A stretch of 9,715 nucleotides of DNA from Mailhella sp. (lineage in GTDB: Bacteria; Desulfobacterota; Desulfovibrionia; Desulfovibrionales; Desulfovibrionaceae), in contig JAHHTE010000069.1 in NCBI GenBank assembly GCA_020024815.1, positions 1 to 9,715 of the forward strand. The letters run 5' to 3'. Of this stretch, positions 1 to 6,039 are shown piece by piece. The notes beneath the pieces are model-generated. The model ran no database searches. It worked only from the letters and a program-made list of their open reading frames with translations, and was not told the DNA's origin. Position 1 is the first letter of the stretch; each line of letters starts with the position of its first letter. The translations under genes and the position numbers were made by a program.

Positions 1-25
1 GATTAAAAAGTTTTGAGGGGAGAGT

Positions 26-60
26 TTGAGAGGGGAACTTTTTCAAAAGTTCTCCCTCAA
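26..60. repeat. Imperfect inverted repeat at the window edge
   Basis: An imperfect hairpin: the arm starting TTGAG at 26 pairs with the arm ending CTCAA at 60, with inner arms GGGGAACTTTT and AAAAGTTCTCC, one bulged base, one possible G-U pair and a very small loop. A further copy of TTGAGGGGAGA lies at 13-23 and could pair with 51-60 instead. Neither strand has a clean T-run directly after the stem, so it is not a convincing intrinsic terminator. It may be an end signal for a gene left of the window or a second structure behind the dsr terminator. Its role is unknown. Confidence 0.4.
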
Positions 61-79
61 GTAAAAAAAATCTTTTAAT

Positions 80-108
80 AAAAAAAAAGGGAACTTACGT
101 TCCCTTTT
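80..108 (-). terminator. Intrinsic terminator of the dsrA-dsrB/D operon
   Basis: A perfect 10-bp stem (AAAAGGGAAC at 85-94 with GTTCCCTTTT at 99-108) closes a 4-base loop. On the minus strand it is followed by an uninterrupted T-run from the A's at 80-88, which overlap the stem foot. It lies about 25 bases after the dsrB/D stop codon in the direction of transcription. The plus strand also has a short T-run after the stem, so weak bidirectional activity is possible. Confidence 0.88.
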
Positions 109-133
109 ATATTTGGTATGAAAAGATTATAGA

Positions 134-1570
134 TTAATCTTCTTCTTTCTTACCAGAGCCTTTTAAACCGTACATGGTGGTAGAACCAGAGGACCAGTAC
201 ATAAGTTTTTCATCAGCAATGAGTTTAGAAAGAACGTCTTTAACCTTACGAGGGCTTGCACCTTCAAAGAGGTTAAGGAAGTCATTGAAGTAGAATTTGG
301 TTTTAGAACCGCTTTTGCTTGTGAGGAAGTCGATAACTTTTGCTTTATCTTCTTCAGTAACAGCTGCATGAGCTGCTGCTGCGTGAGATTCAGCACCTTC
401 ATAAGCATGGATAGCAGCGTCAGAGAATTTGAATTGGGTGCTTTGACGCCATGTGTAGTAAGCTGGATCACGGAAATCATCGATAAGATGGTGAGTAAAT
501 TCTAAGTCGCAAAGTTCGAAGAATTTTTCCCAACCAATTCTTTCAGCCCATTCACCAAGACGTTCGTATTTACGAGCGTTTTGTGCATAAACTTCAATGA
601 TGTGTTTAATTGTACGTGTAAGTGTAGGCCAGCGAGGAGTTTCGTTTGGTATGTAGTGAACAACAACCTTAGAGAACTTAGGCATGCTGATACGGTTAGA
701 AACTTTACCACCAACCATGATAACAACACCGTCACCACCTTGACCGTCAGAGATTGGGAGAGCTGGACACATTGTGTAGCAGTTACCGCAATACATACAA
801 CGTTCATTTTTAATAGCGATTGAGTTTACTTTTTGTCCTTTGTGTTCTTCTTTTGAAGGACGAACAGCAGCAACAGGACAAGCAGCAACAGCGAGTGGGA
901 TTTCGCAAAGTTGGTCAACCCATTCATGGTCAATCATTGGAGGTTTACGGTGAATACCAACGATACCGATATCTGAGCAGTGAACAGCACCACACATATT
1001 CAAGCAGCAAGCAAGAGAAATACGTACAGGAGCTGGTAAACGCATGTTTTGGAAGTCAGAGAAAACTTCGTCCATAACAGCTTTTACTGGACCAGATGCG
1101 TCAGTAGCTGGGGTGTGGCAGTGAACCCAACCTTGAGTGTGAACGATGTTGGTAATACCAGCACCAGTACCACCGATAGGGAACTTGTAAGAACCAGCAT
1201 CATATTTACGAGAAGAAAGATCAGCTTTAAGAGCTTTTAAGGTTTCTTCGTCAGTAACCATGAATTCTACGTTGTTACGAGTTGTAAAACGGAGGTGTCC
1301 GCCACAATATTTATCTGCGATTTCGCAGCATTCACGAATATAAAGAGTAGAAACAGTACGAGCAGCACCGCAACGAACGGTGTAAACTTTATCACCGCTT
1401 TCAGCAACGTGCATTAATACGCCTGGTTCAAGAATTTCGTGGTAAAGCCATTTGCCAAAGTTATTTTTAATAACCGGAGGAAAGAAGTTGTCATACGGAC
1501 GTGGTCCGATATCAGAGTTACGACCTTCCATTGGTTTTGCTGGATCATATCCGGAAGAAATGAAAGCCAT
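134..1570 (-). CDS. dsrB: DsrB-DsrD fusion, beta subunit of dissimilatory sulfite reductase
   Basis: Cytoplasmic beta subunit of the siroheme sulfite reductase that reduces sulfite with DsrC as partner, the terminal step of sulfite-based respiration. Residues 1-382 are a complete DsrB. Siroheme-[4Fe-4S] cysteines are C151, C188, C189 and C193, and a ferredoxin insert carries C258, C261, C264 and C268. Desulfovibrio DsrB (381 residues, from memory) ends at the TQFKF equivalent. Here the frame continues through an Ala/His-rich linker (about 383-405) into a complete DsrD winged-helix domain (about 406-478, motifs SKSGSKTKFYFNDF and YWSSGSTTMYGLKG). In most sulfate reducers dsrD is a separate downstream gene. 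A DsrB-DsrD fusion is known from Bilophila wadsworthia, and DsrD is reported to stimulate DsrAB. The start has AGGAGGAGA upstream (GGAGG at 1580-1584, nine bases away) and the family N-terminus MAFISSGY. The dsrA stop is 18 bases upstream, and codon use suggests high expression. Confidence 0.96.
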   Translation of the reverse strand: MAFISSGYDPAKPMEGRNSDIGPRPYDNFFPPVIKNNFGKWLYHEILEPGVLMHVAESGDKVYTVRCGAARTVSTLYIRECCEIADKYCGGHLRFTTRNNVEFMVTDEETLKALKADLSSRKYDAGSYKFPIGGTGAGITNIVHTQGWVHCHTPATDASGPVKAVMDEVFSDFQNMRLPAPVRISLACCLNMCGAVHCSDIGIVGIHRKPPMIDHEWVDQLCEIPLAVAACPVAAVRPSKEEHKGQKVNSIAIKNERCMYCGNCYTMCPALPISDGQGGDGVVIMVGGKVSNRISMPKFSKVVVHYIPNETPRWPTLTRTIKHIIEVYAQNARKYERLGEWAERIGWEKFFELCDLEFTHHLIDDFRDPAYYTWRQSTQFKFSDAAIHAYEGAESHAAAAHAAVTEEDKAKVIDFLTSKSGSKTKFYFNDFLNLFEGASPRKVKDVLSKLIADEKLMYWSSGSTTMYGLKGSGKKEED

Positions 1571-1588
1571 GTTTGCTCTCCTCCTGAA

Positions 1589-2908
1589 TTAACGTTGGTG
1601 TCTTTTGCGGTATGCAACAATGTCACGGTTCCAACCGCCAGGAACTTCTTCTTCTTTGAAGAAGATGTATGGGTTAGAACGAGGTTCTTGAACATGTTGT
1701 GGTACAGCAGGAATTTCGGTAACTTCGAGAAGTTTTTGGAAGGAAAGACGTTTAATGGTTTCACCCACACGTTCACGGTTTTTACCTTCTTCCATCCACC
1801 AGTCCCAAATCTTTTCTACAACGCCTTTGATTTCATCAAATGGTTCTTCAGCTGGAATGAAAGGAACAAGTAATGAACCCATTTGTGCACCATCAAGAAT
1901 AGGAGCTTTAGCACCAACTAAGATAGAAGCACCACGTTCATCACCAATGCGAAGAGCACGAGGCATAGTATTGATACAGTGCATACAACGTACGCATTCT
2001 TTGGTATCAATAGAAAGTTTAGAACCGTCCCATTTCATACATTGTGAAGGACAACGGTCAATAACTTCTGCTTGAAGATCAAATTTACCCCAATCGCGGC
2101 CAGCGTGAGCACCTGCGTTTGGTTTGAATTCGCCACCAACGTATGCTTTTACAGCTTCTTGGTCGATTTTAATGTCGTCTTTCCATGTACCGATTACAGA
2201 GAAGTCAGAACGAGCAATAGAAGCTACGCAACCGTTTGGACATGCGTCAAATTTGAATTTAAATTTGTAAGGGAATGCAGGACGGTGTAATTCGTCTTGG
2301 TAATCCATAGTCATTTGGTAACAAAGTTGTTGTGAGTTATAGCAAGCATATTCACAACGAGATTGACCTAAGCAAGACTCAGGAGTACGAAGGTTAGAAC
2401 CAGAACCACCAAGGTCAGTAGGATATTTATCGTGGTGGGTAAGTTCCCAGAAAATTTCTTCTAATTGTGGTGTTTGAGTACCAAGAAGAACGATATCACC
2501 AGTAGCACCGTGTAAGTTGGTGATACCAGAACCACGTAAGTCCCAAATATCACAGATCATTTTTAAGAATTCTGTGTGGTAGTATTTACCTGCTGGTTGG
2601 TTTACACGAACAGTGTGGAAGTGAGCTACGCCAGGGAATTGTTCTGGTTGGTCACAGTAACGACCAATAACACCACCACCGTATCCGAATACACCTACGA
2701 TACCGCCGTGTTTCCAGTGAGTTTCACCGTCTGTGTAAGAAAGTTCAAGAACGCCGAGAAGATCTTCAGGGGAATCCGCAGGAATTTGATAATCAAGACC
2801 TCTAGGATTCTTTGCACGTTCAGCAGCAGCCTGTTTAATGTCAGACACGAAACTAGGCCATGGACCTTGTTCGAGTTGGTCTAACAAAGGGGTTGCATGT
2901 TTCGCCAT
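1589..2908 (-). CDS. dsrA: DsrA, alpha subunit of dissimilatory sulfite reductase
   Basis: Alpha subunit of the cytoplasmic DsrAB heterotetramer, first gene of the operon. As a 439-residue protein it carries the siroheme-[4Fe-4S] cysteines C179, C185, C223 and C227, and ferredoxin-domain cysteines C286, C305, C308 and C311. All are two residues later than I remember for Desulfovibrio vulgaris, which fits a small insertion near residue 158 (THHDKYPTD). The longest frame begins at 2914 (MAMAKHATP), but GGAGG at 2916-2920 is one base from that ATG and seven from the ATG at 2908. The latter gives MAKHATP, the usual family N-terminus, so 2908 is chosen. Both subunits look catalytically intact. DsrAB is used by sulfate reducers and by sulfite reducers fed by taurine or isethionate, and no gene here separates these lifestyles. 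Confidence 0.96.
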   Translation of the reverse strand: MAKHATPLLDQLEQGPWPSFVSDIKQAAAERAKNPRGLDYQIPADSPEDLLGVLELSYTDGETHWKHGGIVGVFGYGGGVIGRYCDQPEQFPGVAHFHTVRVNQPAGKYYHTEFLKMICDIWDLRGSGITNLHGATGDIVLLGTQTPQLEEIFWELTHHDKYPTDLGGSGSNLRTPESCLGQSRCEYACYNSQQLCYQMTMDYQDELHRPAFPYKFKFKFDACPNGCVASIARSDFSVIGTWKDDIKIDQEAVKAYVGGEFKPNAGAHAGRDWGKFDLQAEVIDRCPSQCMKWDGSKLSIDTKECVRCMHCINTMPRALRIGDERGASILVGAKAPILDGAQMGSLLVPFIPAEEPFDEIKGVVEKIWDWWMEEGKNRERVGETIKRLSFQKLLEVTEIPAVPQHVQEPRSNPYIFFKEEEVPGGWNRDIVAYRKRHQR

Positions 2909-2915
2909 TGCCATA

Positions 2916-2954
2916 CCTCCAATGGGTTAATGAATCGATTGGATCGCATCCAAT
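2916..2954 (-). promoter_or_regulatory. dsrA Shine-Dalgarno and candidate translational switch
   Basis: On the minus strand, 5' to 3', three related elements occur: ATTGGAT (2954-2948), ATCCAAT (2944-2938) and ATTGGAGG (2923-2916). The last contains the dsrA Shine-Dalgarno GGAGG. The middle element can pair with the first (7 bp, 3-base loop) or, through TCCAAT, with the Shine-Dalgarno element (6 bp, 14-base loop). The pairings are mutually exclusive, so one leaves the ribosome site free and the other covers it. The DNA form 2938-2954 is also a 7-3-7 palindrome and could be a protein operator. The pairing is seen directly; regulation is inference. Confidence 0.45.
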
Positions 2955-2992
2955 TTACTACAATTTTACGATAATTTGCCAATAGAAAAGAC

Positions 2993-3055
2993 TATACTTT
3001 TCTACATTACCTTAACGTACATGAATACAATATACTATTTTTCTTATATCGACAA
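2993..3055 (-). promoter_or_regulatory. Probable dsrA promoter region, exact boxes uncertain
   Basis: dsrA needs a promoter here because the region upstream changes gene and codon style. Several minus-strand boxes are possible. One is TTGTCG (3055-3050) with TATTGT 17 bases further on. Another is TACGTT with TATAGT (near 2998-2993) 17 bases apart. None matches the consensus well at both boxes. The first would overlap one arm of the 12-bp inverted repeat. Which is used cannot be decided from sequence. Confidence 0.3.
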
Positions 3056-3117
3056 CCATTAAATCTGATTTTGCCAAAAAAAAATTAAAAAAAAGTATTT
3101 AAAAAATTTAATGGTTG
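3053..3117. repeat. 12-bp perfect inverted repeat with a 41-base A-tract spacer, upstream of dsrA
   Basis: CAACCATTAAAT at 3053-3064 and its exact reverse complement ATTTAATGGTTG at 3106-3117 are separated by 41 bases. Arm centres are 53 bp apart, close to five helical turns, so identical proteins would sit on the same face. The spacer contains A-tracts at 3076-3084, 3087-3094 and 3101-3106, which tend to bend DNA. It lies between the end of the radical SAM gene and the dsrA leader. As a transcript it would make a 12-bp stem with a large U-rich loop on the minus strand, with no T-run after it. An operator pair is the more natural reading, but unproven. Confidence 0.6.
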
Positions 3118-3140
3118 AATTTTAGGTTGTTATCTAACTA

Positions 3141-4211
3141 TTAATCTTTGTTAACAAAAATAAGTTCTGCTTTATTAGTATTTGTTAAATCATTAATATA
3201 TGTTATATGTGATAATGGTAAAAGTTGTTGCCATTTTTCTTTAAGGATATTTTTTTCCCCAAAAAGAAAACCTTGCGTGAAAAAAGGAAGATTTAAATAA
3301 CAAGCATTTTTATCATAACGTTCTTTTGTGAGTTCTTTTTGAATACTAAAAAATAAGGCTTGTCCCATGATGGCACTACCTAGTGAGGGGCTTCTCACAC
3401 CTGCTAAAATACTTTTATCAAAATCTTTTTCAGGAGCAACACTTAACCGAATAACAGGAGTATAGTTTTCCCAAGCATAAGCAAGGGCTTCTCCTAAGGT
3501 TAATACTGTTTCTTCATAATTCCATGTTTTAAATTTTCCTTGCAAATATAAATTAGCTAATTGGGTATCTTGTGGAACAAGACAAGGATAATAGCGTAAA
3601 CAATGAGGATTGTAAGAAAGAGCTTTTTTTACATCATTAAGAAAGATTGTTGTTGTTTGGTTTGGAAGTCCTGCCATAAGCTGAATTCCAAGTTCATAGC
3701 CTTGTTCAAGGATAGTTTTACAAGCATTTTGTGCTATTTCGCTTTGATAACCTCGTTTGCTTTGTGTTAAAACTACATCATTAAAACTTTGTATTCCTAA
3801 CTCAATAAGATTTATACCATAATTTTTTAAATGCATAAGAGCTTGATTATTATTTAAACAATCTGGCCGAGTAGAACAACGCCCTTGCAAAAAAAATCCT
3901 TTTTTTTGGGCAAGCTCTTTGCATGAAATGAAAAAATCAAGACAAAGATTAAAATCTTTTTCTGGTAATGCAGTAAAAGTTCCCCCATAAAAAGCAAGGT
4001 CTATTGTTTTTTCTTTTGTATATTCAAGAAAATTTATAAATTCTTGTTTTTTTTCTTGAAGAATTTGCGTGAGATTTTTATGGTTAGTACCTGTTTGTTT
4101 TTCTTGGGAACAAAAAATGCAACGAAAAGGACAACCTAAAAAGGGTATAAAAATAGGAAAAATTTTACCACGATTATGTTTTGTTCCAAGAGGGATAAGA
4201 ATTTTTTTCAT
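3141..4211 (-). CDS. Elp3-type radical SAM protein lacking the acetyltransferase domain
   Basis: A 356-residue radical SAM enzyme. The cluster motif C27-x3-C31-x2-C34 (GCPFRCIFC) near the N-terminus would hold the [4Fe-4S] cluster that cleaves S-adenosylmethionine. Following core motifs are GGTFT (76-80), STRPDCL (113-119), ELGIQSF (137-143) and LMAGLPNQT (178-186). STRPD and ELGIQS are typical of the Elp3 / COG1243 branch. Elp3 proper, a tRNA wobble-uridine modifying enzyme, carries a C-terminal GNAT acetyltransferase domain, but this protein ends without one. Short Elp3-like proteins of this kind occur in Desulfovibrio and Firmicutes, and their substrate is not known to me. It is a single gene, divergent from the HIT gene, with a weak ribosome site before the ATG. 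No clear intrinsic terminator follows it, so read-through toward dsrA is possible. Fold confidence is high; function is open. Confidence 0.82.
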   Translation of the reverse strand: MKKILIPLGTKHNRGKIFPIFIPFLGCPFRCIFCSQEKQTGTNHKNLTQILQEKKQEFINFLEYTKEKTIDLAFYGGTFTALPEKDFNLCLDFFISCKELAQKKGFFLQGRCSTRPDCLNNNQALMHLKNYGINLIELGIQSFNDVVLTQSKRGYQSEIAQNACKTILEQGYELGIQLMAGLPNQTTTIFLNDVKKALSYNPHCLRYYPCLVPQDTQLANLYLQGKFKTWNYEETVLTLGEALAYAWENYTPVIRLSVAPEKDFDKSILAGVRSPSLGSAIMGQALFFSIQKELTKERYDKNACYLNLPFFTQGFLFGEKNILKEKWQQLLPLSHITYINDLTNTNKAELIFVNKD

Positions 4212-4227
4212 TTTTACCAGTATTTTA

Positions 4228-4236
4228 ACTATATCA
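4228..4236 (-). promoter_or_regulatory. Candidate extended -10 promoter of the radical SAM gene
   Basis: On the minus strand the sequence reads TGATATAGT, an extended -10 box (TG-n-TATAGT) about 17 bases before the ATG at 4211. No good -35 box is present, as is common with extended -10 promoters. The implied leader is very short. Confidence 0.35.
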
Positions 4237-4250
4237 TTTAAAAAAAGTGT

Positions 4251-4267
4251 GTTACCTAATGGGTAAC
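4251..4267. repeat. Small palindrome GTTACC-n5-GGTAAC between divergent genes
   Basis: A 6-bp inverted repeat (4251-4256 and 4262-4267) with a 5-base spacer lies in the 76-base gap between the radical SAM gene and the HIT gene, just upstream of the HIT ribosome site. It could be an operator for one or both genes. It is short enough to be chance. Confidence 0.3.
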
Positions 4268-4287
4268 CTATGTTTTATGGAGGAAAT

Positions 4288-4707
4288 ATGCAAGAAAAAG
4301 ATTGCTTATTTTGTCGTATTATTAACGGAGAAATTCCTAGTGCAAAAATTTACGAAGATGATTATGTTTATGCTTTCTTAGATATTGCTCCAGGTCAACA
4401 AGGACATACATTAGTTGTTCCTAAAAAACACTCTGCAAATATTTTAGAATTAGATAATGATCATGGTGCAAAAATTTTAGAAGCTATTCAAAAAATTGCT
4501 CCTGCTATAATGAATGCAATGGGTGCTGAAGGGTTTAACGTTATTCAAAATAATAATGAAGTTGCAGGGCAAACTGTTTTTCATACCCATTTTCATATTA
4601 TTCCAAGAAAAGTTAATGACGGAATGGGCTTATGGGCTCCTAAGCCTTATGAAACAATGGAAAAAATGCAAGAAGTAGCAACTAAAATTATTCAAGCGTT
4701 ACAATAA
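4288..4707 (+). CDS. HIT-family nucleotide hydrolase (HinT-like)
   Basis: A 139-residue HIT (histidine triad) protein, likely a cytoplasmic purine nucleoside phosphoramidase or dinucleoside polyphosphate hydrolase. The active-site triad HTHFHII is at residues 99-105, with H101 or H103 expected to act as nucleophile. The N-terminus has the family opening DCLFCRIINGEIPSAKIYED. C6 and C9 with H48 and H99 fit the zinc site of zinc-containing HIT proteins. A longer frame starts at an ATG at 4270, but that would place GGAGG (4279-4283) inside the coding region. The ATG at 4288 directly follows this site and gives the usual family N-terminus. Spacing of four bases is a little short. It appears to be a single-gene unit. 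The cellular substrate cannot be read from sequence. Confidence 0.92.
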   Translation: MQEKDCLFCRIINGEIPSAKIYEDDYVYAFLDIAPGQQGHTLVVPKKHSANILELDNDHGAKILEAIQKIAPAIMNAMGAEGFNVIQNNNEVAGQTVFHTHFHIIPRKVNDGMGLWAPKPYETMEKMQEVATKIIQALQ

Positions 4708-4757
4708 ATTCTTTGCTAAAAGTAATTATTTTAAAAAAAATGATTAATTTTGAAAAT

Positions 4758-4785
4758 TTAACTTGCAAATTAGGACTGTTATACG
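4758..4785 (+). promoter_or_regulatory. Candidate promoter of the IHF/HU-type gene
   Basis: TTAACT (4758-4763) and TATACG (4780-4785) are 16 bases apart, each matching four of six consensus bases, and lie 25 bases before the gene's start. The upstream box abuts a 6-1-6 palindrome (AATTTTGAAAATT, 4746-4758). The match is moderate. Confidence 0.35.
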
Positions 4786-4810
4786 TATTTAAAAGCAATC
4801 GGAGGTTTAC

Positions 4811-5107
4811 ATGAATAAAGCATTAACAAAAGCAGATATTGTGGAATCTATTTACGCTCAAACTGAAAAAAATAGAGCTGAAGTAAAAAATATTGTTGAA
4901 ACTTTGCTTACTCTTATGAAGCAGTCAATTAAAAAAGACCATGCTCTTTTAATTAGTGGTTTTGGTAAGTTTGAAGCTTATGATAAAAAAGCTCGTAAAG
5001 GACGTAATCCACAAACTAGCGATTCTATCACCCTTCCTCCACGTAAAGTAGTTGTTTTCCGTTTATCAAGAAAGTTCCGTGCTGAACTTAATGGTGAAGA
5101 AGAATAA
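4811..5107 (+). CDS. IHF-alpha/HU-family DNA-binding protein
   Basis: A 98-residue nucleoid protein that binds and bends DNA as a dimer. The N-terminal helical dimerisation part opens with LTKADIVESIY (residues 5-15). The core motif ISGFGKF is at 48-54. The DNA-binding beta arm contains RKGRNPQT (62-69), with P67 at the place of the proline that intercalates in the minor groove. RKVVVFRLSRKFR at 78-90 completes the fold. The GRNPxT arm and the overall pattern resemble IHF-alpha more than HU, but the subfamily cannot be settled without a tree. A strong ribosome site GGAGG (4801-4805) is five bases before the ATG. It is one gene with its own terminator. An IHF-like protein is a plausible partner for the A-tract region before dsrA, though nothing here shows that. 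Confidence 0.93.
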   Translation: MNKALTKADIVESIYAQTEKNRAEVKNIVETLLTLMKQSIKKDHALLISGFGKFEAYDKKARKGRNPQTSDSITLPPRKVVVFRLSRKFRAELNGEEE

Positions 5108-5135
5108 TTTTTTTACAAAGTGAAAATTATATAAG

Positions 5136-5163
5136 AAGTGCGGTAAAAACCGCACTTTTTTTG
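5136..5163 (+). terminator. Intrinsic terminator after the IHF/HU gene
   Basis: A perfect 9-bp stem (AAGTGCGGT at 5136-5144, ACCGCACTT at 5149-5157) with an AAAA loop runs into eight T's (5156-5163). It is a textbook terminator 28 bases after the stop codon. The arm is identical to the nine-base core of the Haemophilus DNA uptake signal, discussed in the findings. Confidence 0.95.
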
Positions 5164-5174
5164 TTTAATCGTAT

Positions 5175-5203
5175 TTTACAAATAAAACATTTTGCAGTAT
5201 ATT
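5175..5203 (+). promoter_or_regulatory. Sigma-70-like promoter of the kds-lpt operon
   Basis: TTTACA (5175-5180) and TATATT (5198-5203) are exactly 17 bases apart, each matching five of six consensus bases. Transcription would begin near 5210, giving a leader of about 16 bases before the kdsA ATG. It is the best promoter match in the window and sits directly after the preceding terminator. Confidence 0.7.
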
Positions 5204-5226
5204 TTTAAAAAAAATTGAGAGAAAAT

Positions 5227-6033
5227 ATGAACTTATTATATCAAAAATTTCAAACAGGACATTTTATTTTTGCAGGGCCATGCGCATTAGAAGATTTTGA
5301 AATAGCACGTGAAGTTGCGTATAAAGTAAAAGAAGTTTCTGAAAAATACCAAATTACAGCTGTATTTAAAAGTTCTTTTGATAAAGCAAATAGAACATCA
5401 GCTAAGGGTTTTCGTGGTCATGGCATGGCAAAGGGCTTGGAATGGCTTGCAAAAATAAAAGCAGAAACAGGCTTGCCATTAGTTACAGATATACATTTAC
5501 CAGAACAAGCACAAGCTGTTGCAGAAGTTGTAGATATTTTGCAAATACCTGCTTTTTTATGTCGTCAAACTGACTTACTTGAAGCTGCTGCAAAAACAAA
5601 TGCCATTGTAAATGTTAAAAAAGGACAATTTTTAGCTCCTTGGGATATGGAACAAGTAAAAAATAAACTTTTTTCTTTTGGTAATGAAAAAGTTTTACTA
5701 ACAGAACGTGGTGCAAGTTTTGGATATAACAATTTAGTTGTTGATTTTCGTTCTTTGCCTATAATGCAAAAAATGGGAGTTCCAGTTTTATTTGATGCAA
5801 CACATTCTGTGCAAATTCCCGGAGGACAAGGAACAAGTTCAGGTGGACAAAGAGAATTTATTGCAACATTAGCAAGAGCAGCTGCAGCAGCTAATGTAAA
5901 TGGTATCTTTTTTGAAACACACCCAAATCCAGAAAAAGCACTTTGTGATGGACCAAATAGTTTACCTCTTGCAAAGTTTGAGCAAATGGTTTCTGAACTT
6001 GTGCAATTATGGAATATTAAAAGCTCAATGTAG
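5227..6033 (+). CDS. kdsA: 3-deoxy-D-manno-octulosonate 8-phosphate synthase (metal-dependent type)
   Basis: Condenses phosphoenolpyruvate with arabinose 5-phosphate to Kdo 8-phosphate, the precursor of the inner-core sugar of LPS. The 268-residue protein is a typical KdsA barrel: FAGPCALED near the start, KSSFDKANR, a TDIH strand, IPAFLCRQTDL, VNVKKGQFLAPWDM, FGYNNLVVDFRSLPIM, DATHSVQ and ETHPNPE. C19 in GPC replaces the asparagine of the metal-free E. coli enzyme. Together with the His of DATHSVQ, the Glu of ETHP and the Asp of CDGP this gives the metal site of the Aquifex-type enzyme. The longest frame starts at a TTG at 5215, but the ATG at 5227 has GAGAG (5217-5221) five bases before it and fits the promoter. 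It is the first gene of the operon; kdsC follows after six bases. Confidence 0.95.
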   Translation: MNLLYQKFQTGHFIFAGPCALEDFEIAREVAYKVKEVSEKYQITAVFKSSFDKANRTSAKGFRGHGMAKGLEWLAKIKAETGLPLVTDIHLPEQAQAVAEVVDILQIPAFLCRQTDLLEAAAKTNAIVNVKKGQFLAPWDMEQVKNKLFSFGNEKVLLTERGASFGYNNLVVDFRSLPIMQKMGVPVLFDATHSVQIPGGQGTSSGGQREFIATLARAAAAANVNGIFFETHPNPEKALCDGPNSLPLAKFEQMVSELVQLWNIKSSM

Positions 6034-6039
6034 GTTTGT

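Noticed and set aside
134..460. DsrB-DsrD fusion as a sequencing error
   Set aside because: Both parts and the linker are in one clean frame with no damaged motif, and the same fusion is known in Bilophila.
163..2884. Several open frames of 60-145 codons overlapping dsrA and dsrB/D on both strands
   Set aside because: They lie inside two clearly conserved genes, have no ribosome sites or recognisable motifs, and are explained by the codon bias of dsr.
4270..4287. Upstream ATG for the HIT gene
   Set aside because: It would put the strong GGAGG inside the coding region and adds six residues not found in the family.
4746..4758. AATTTTGAAAATT palindrome as a terminator for the HIT gene
   Set aside because: It is AT-only except for the centre, too weak to stop transcription, with no T-run after it.
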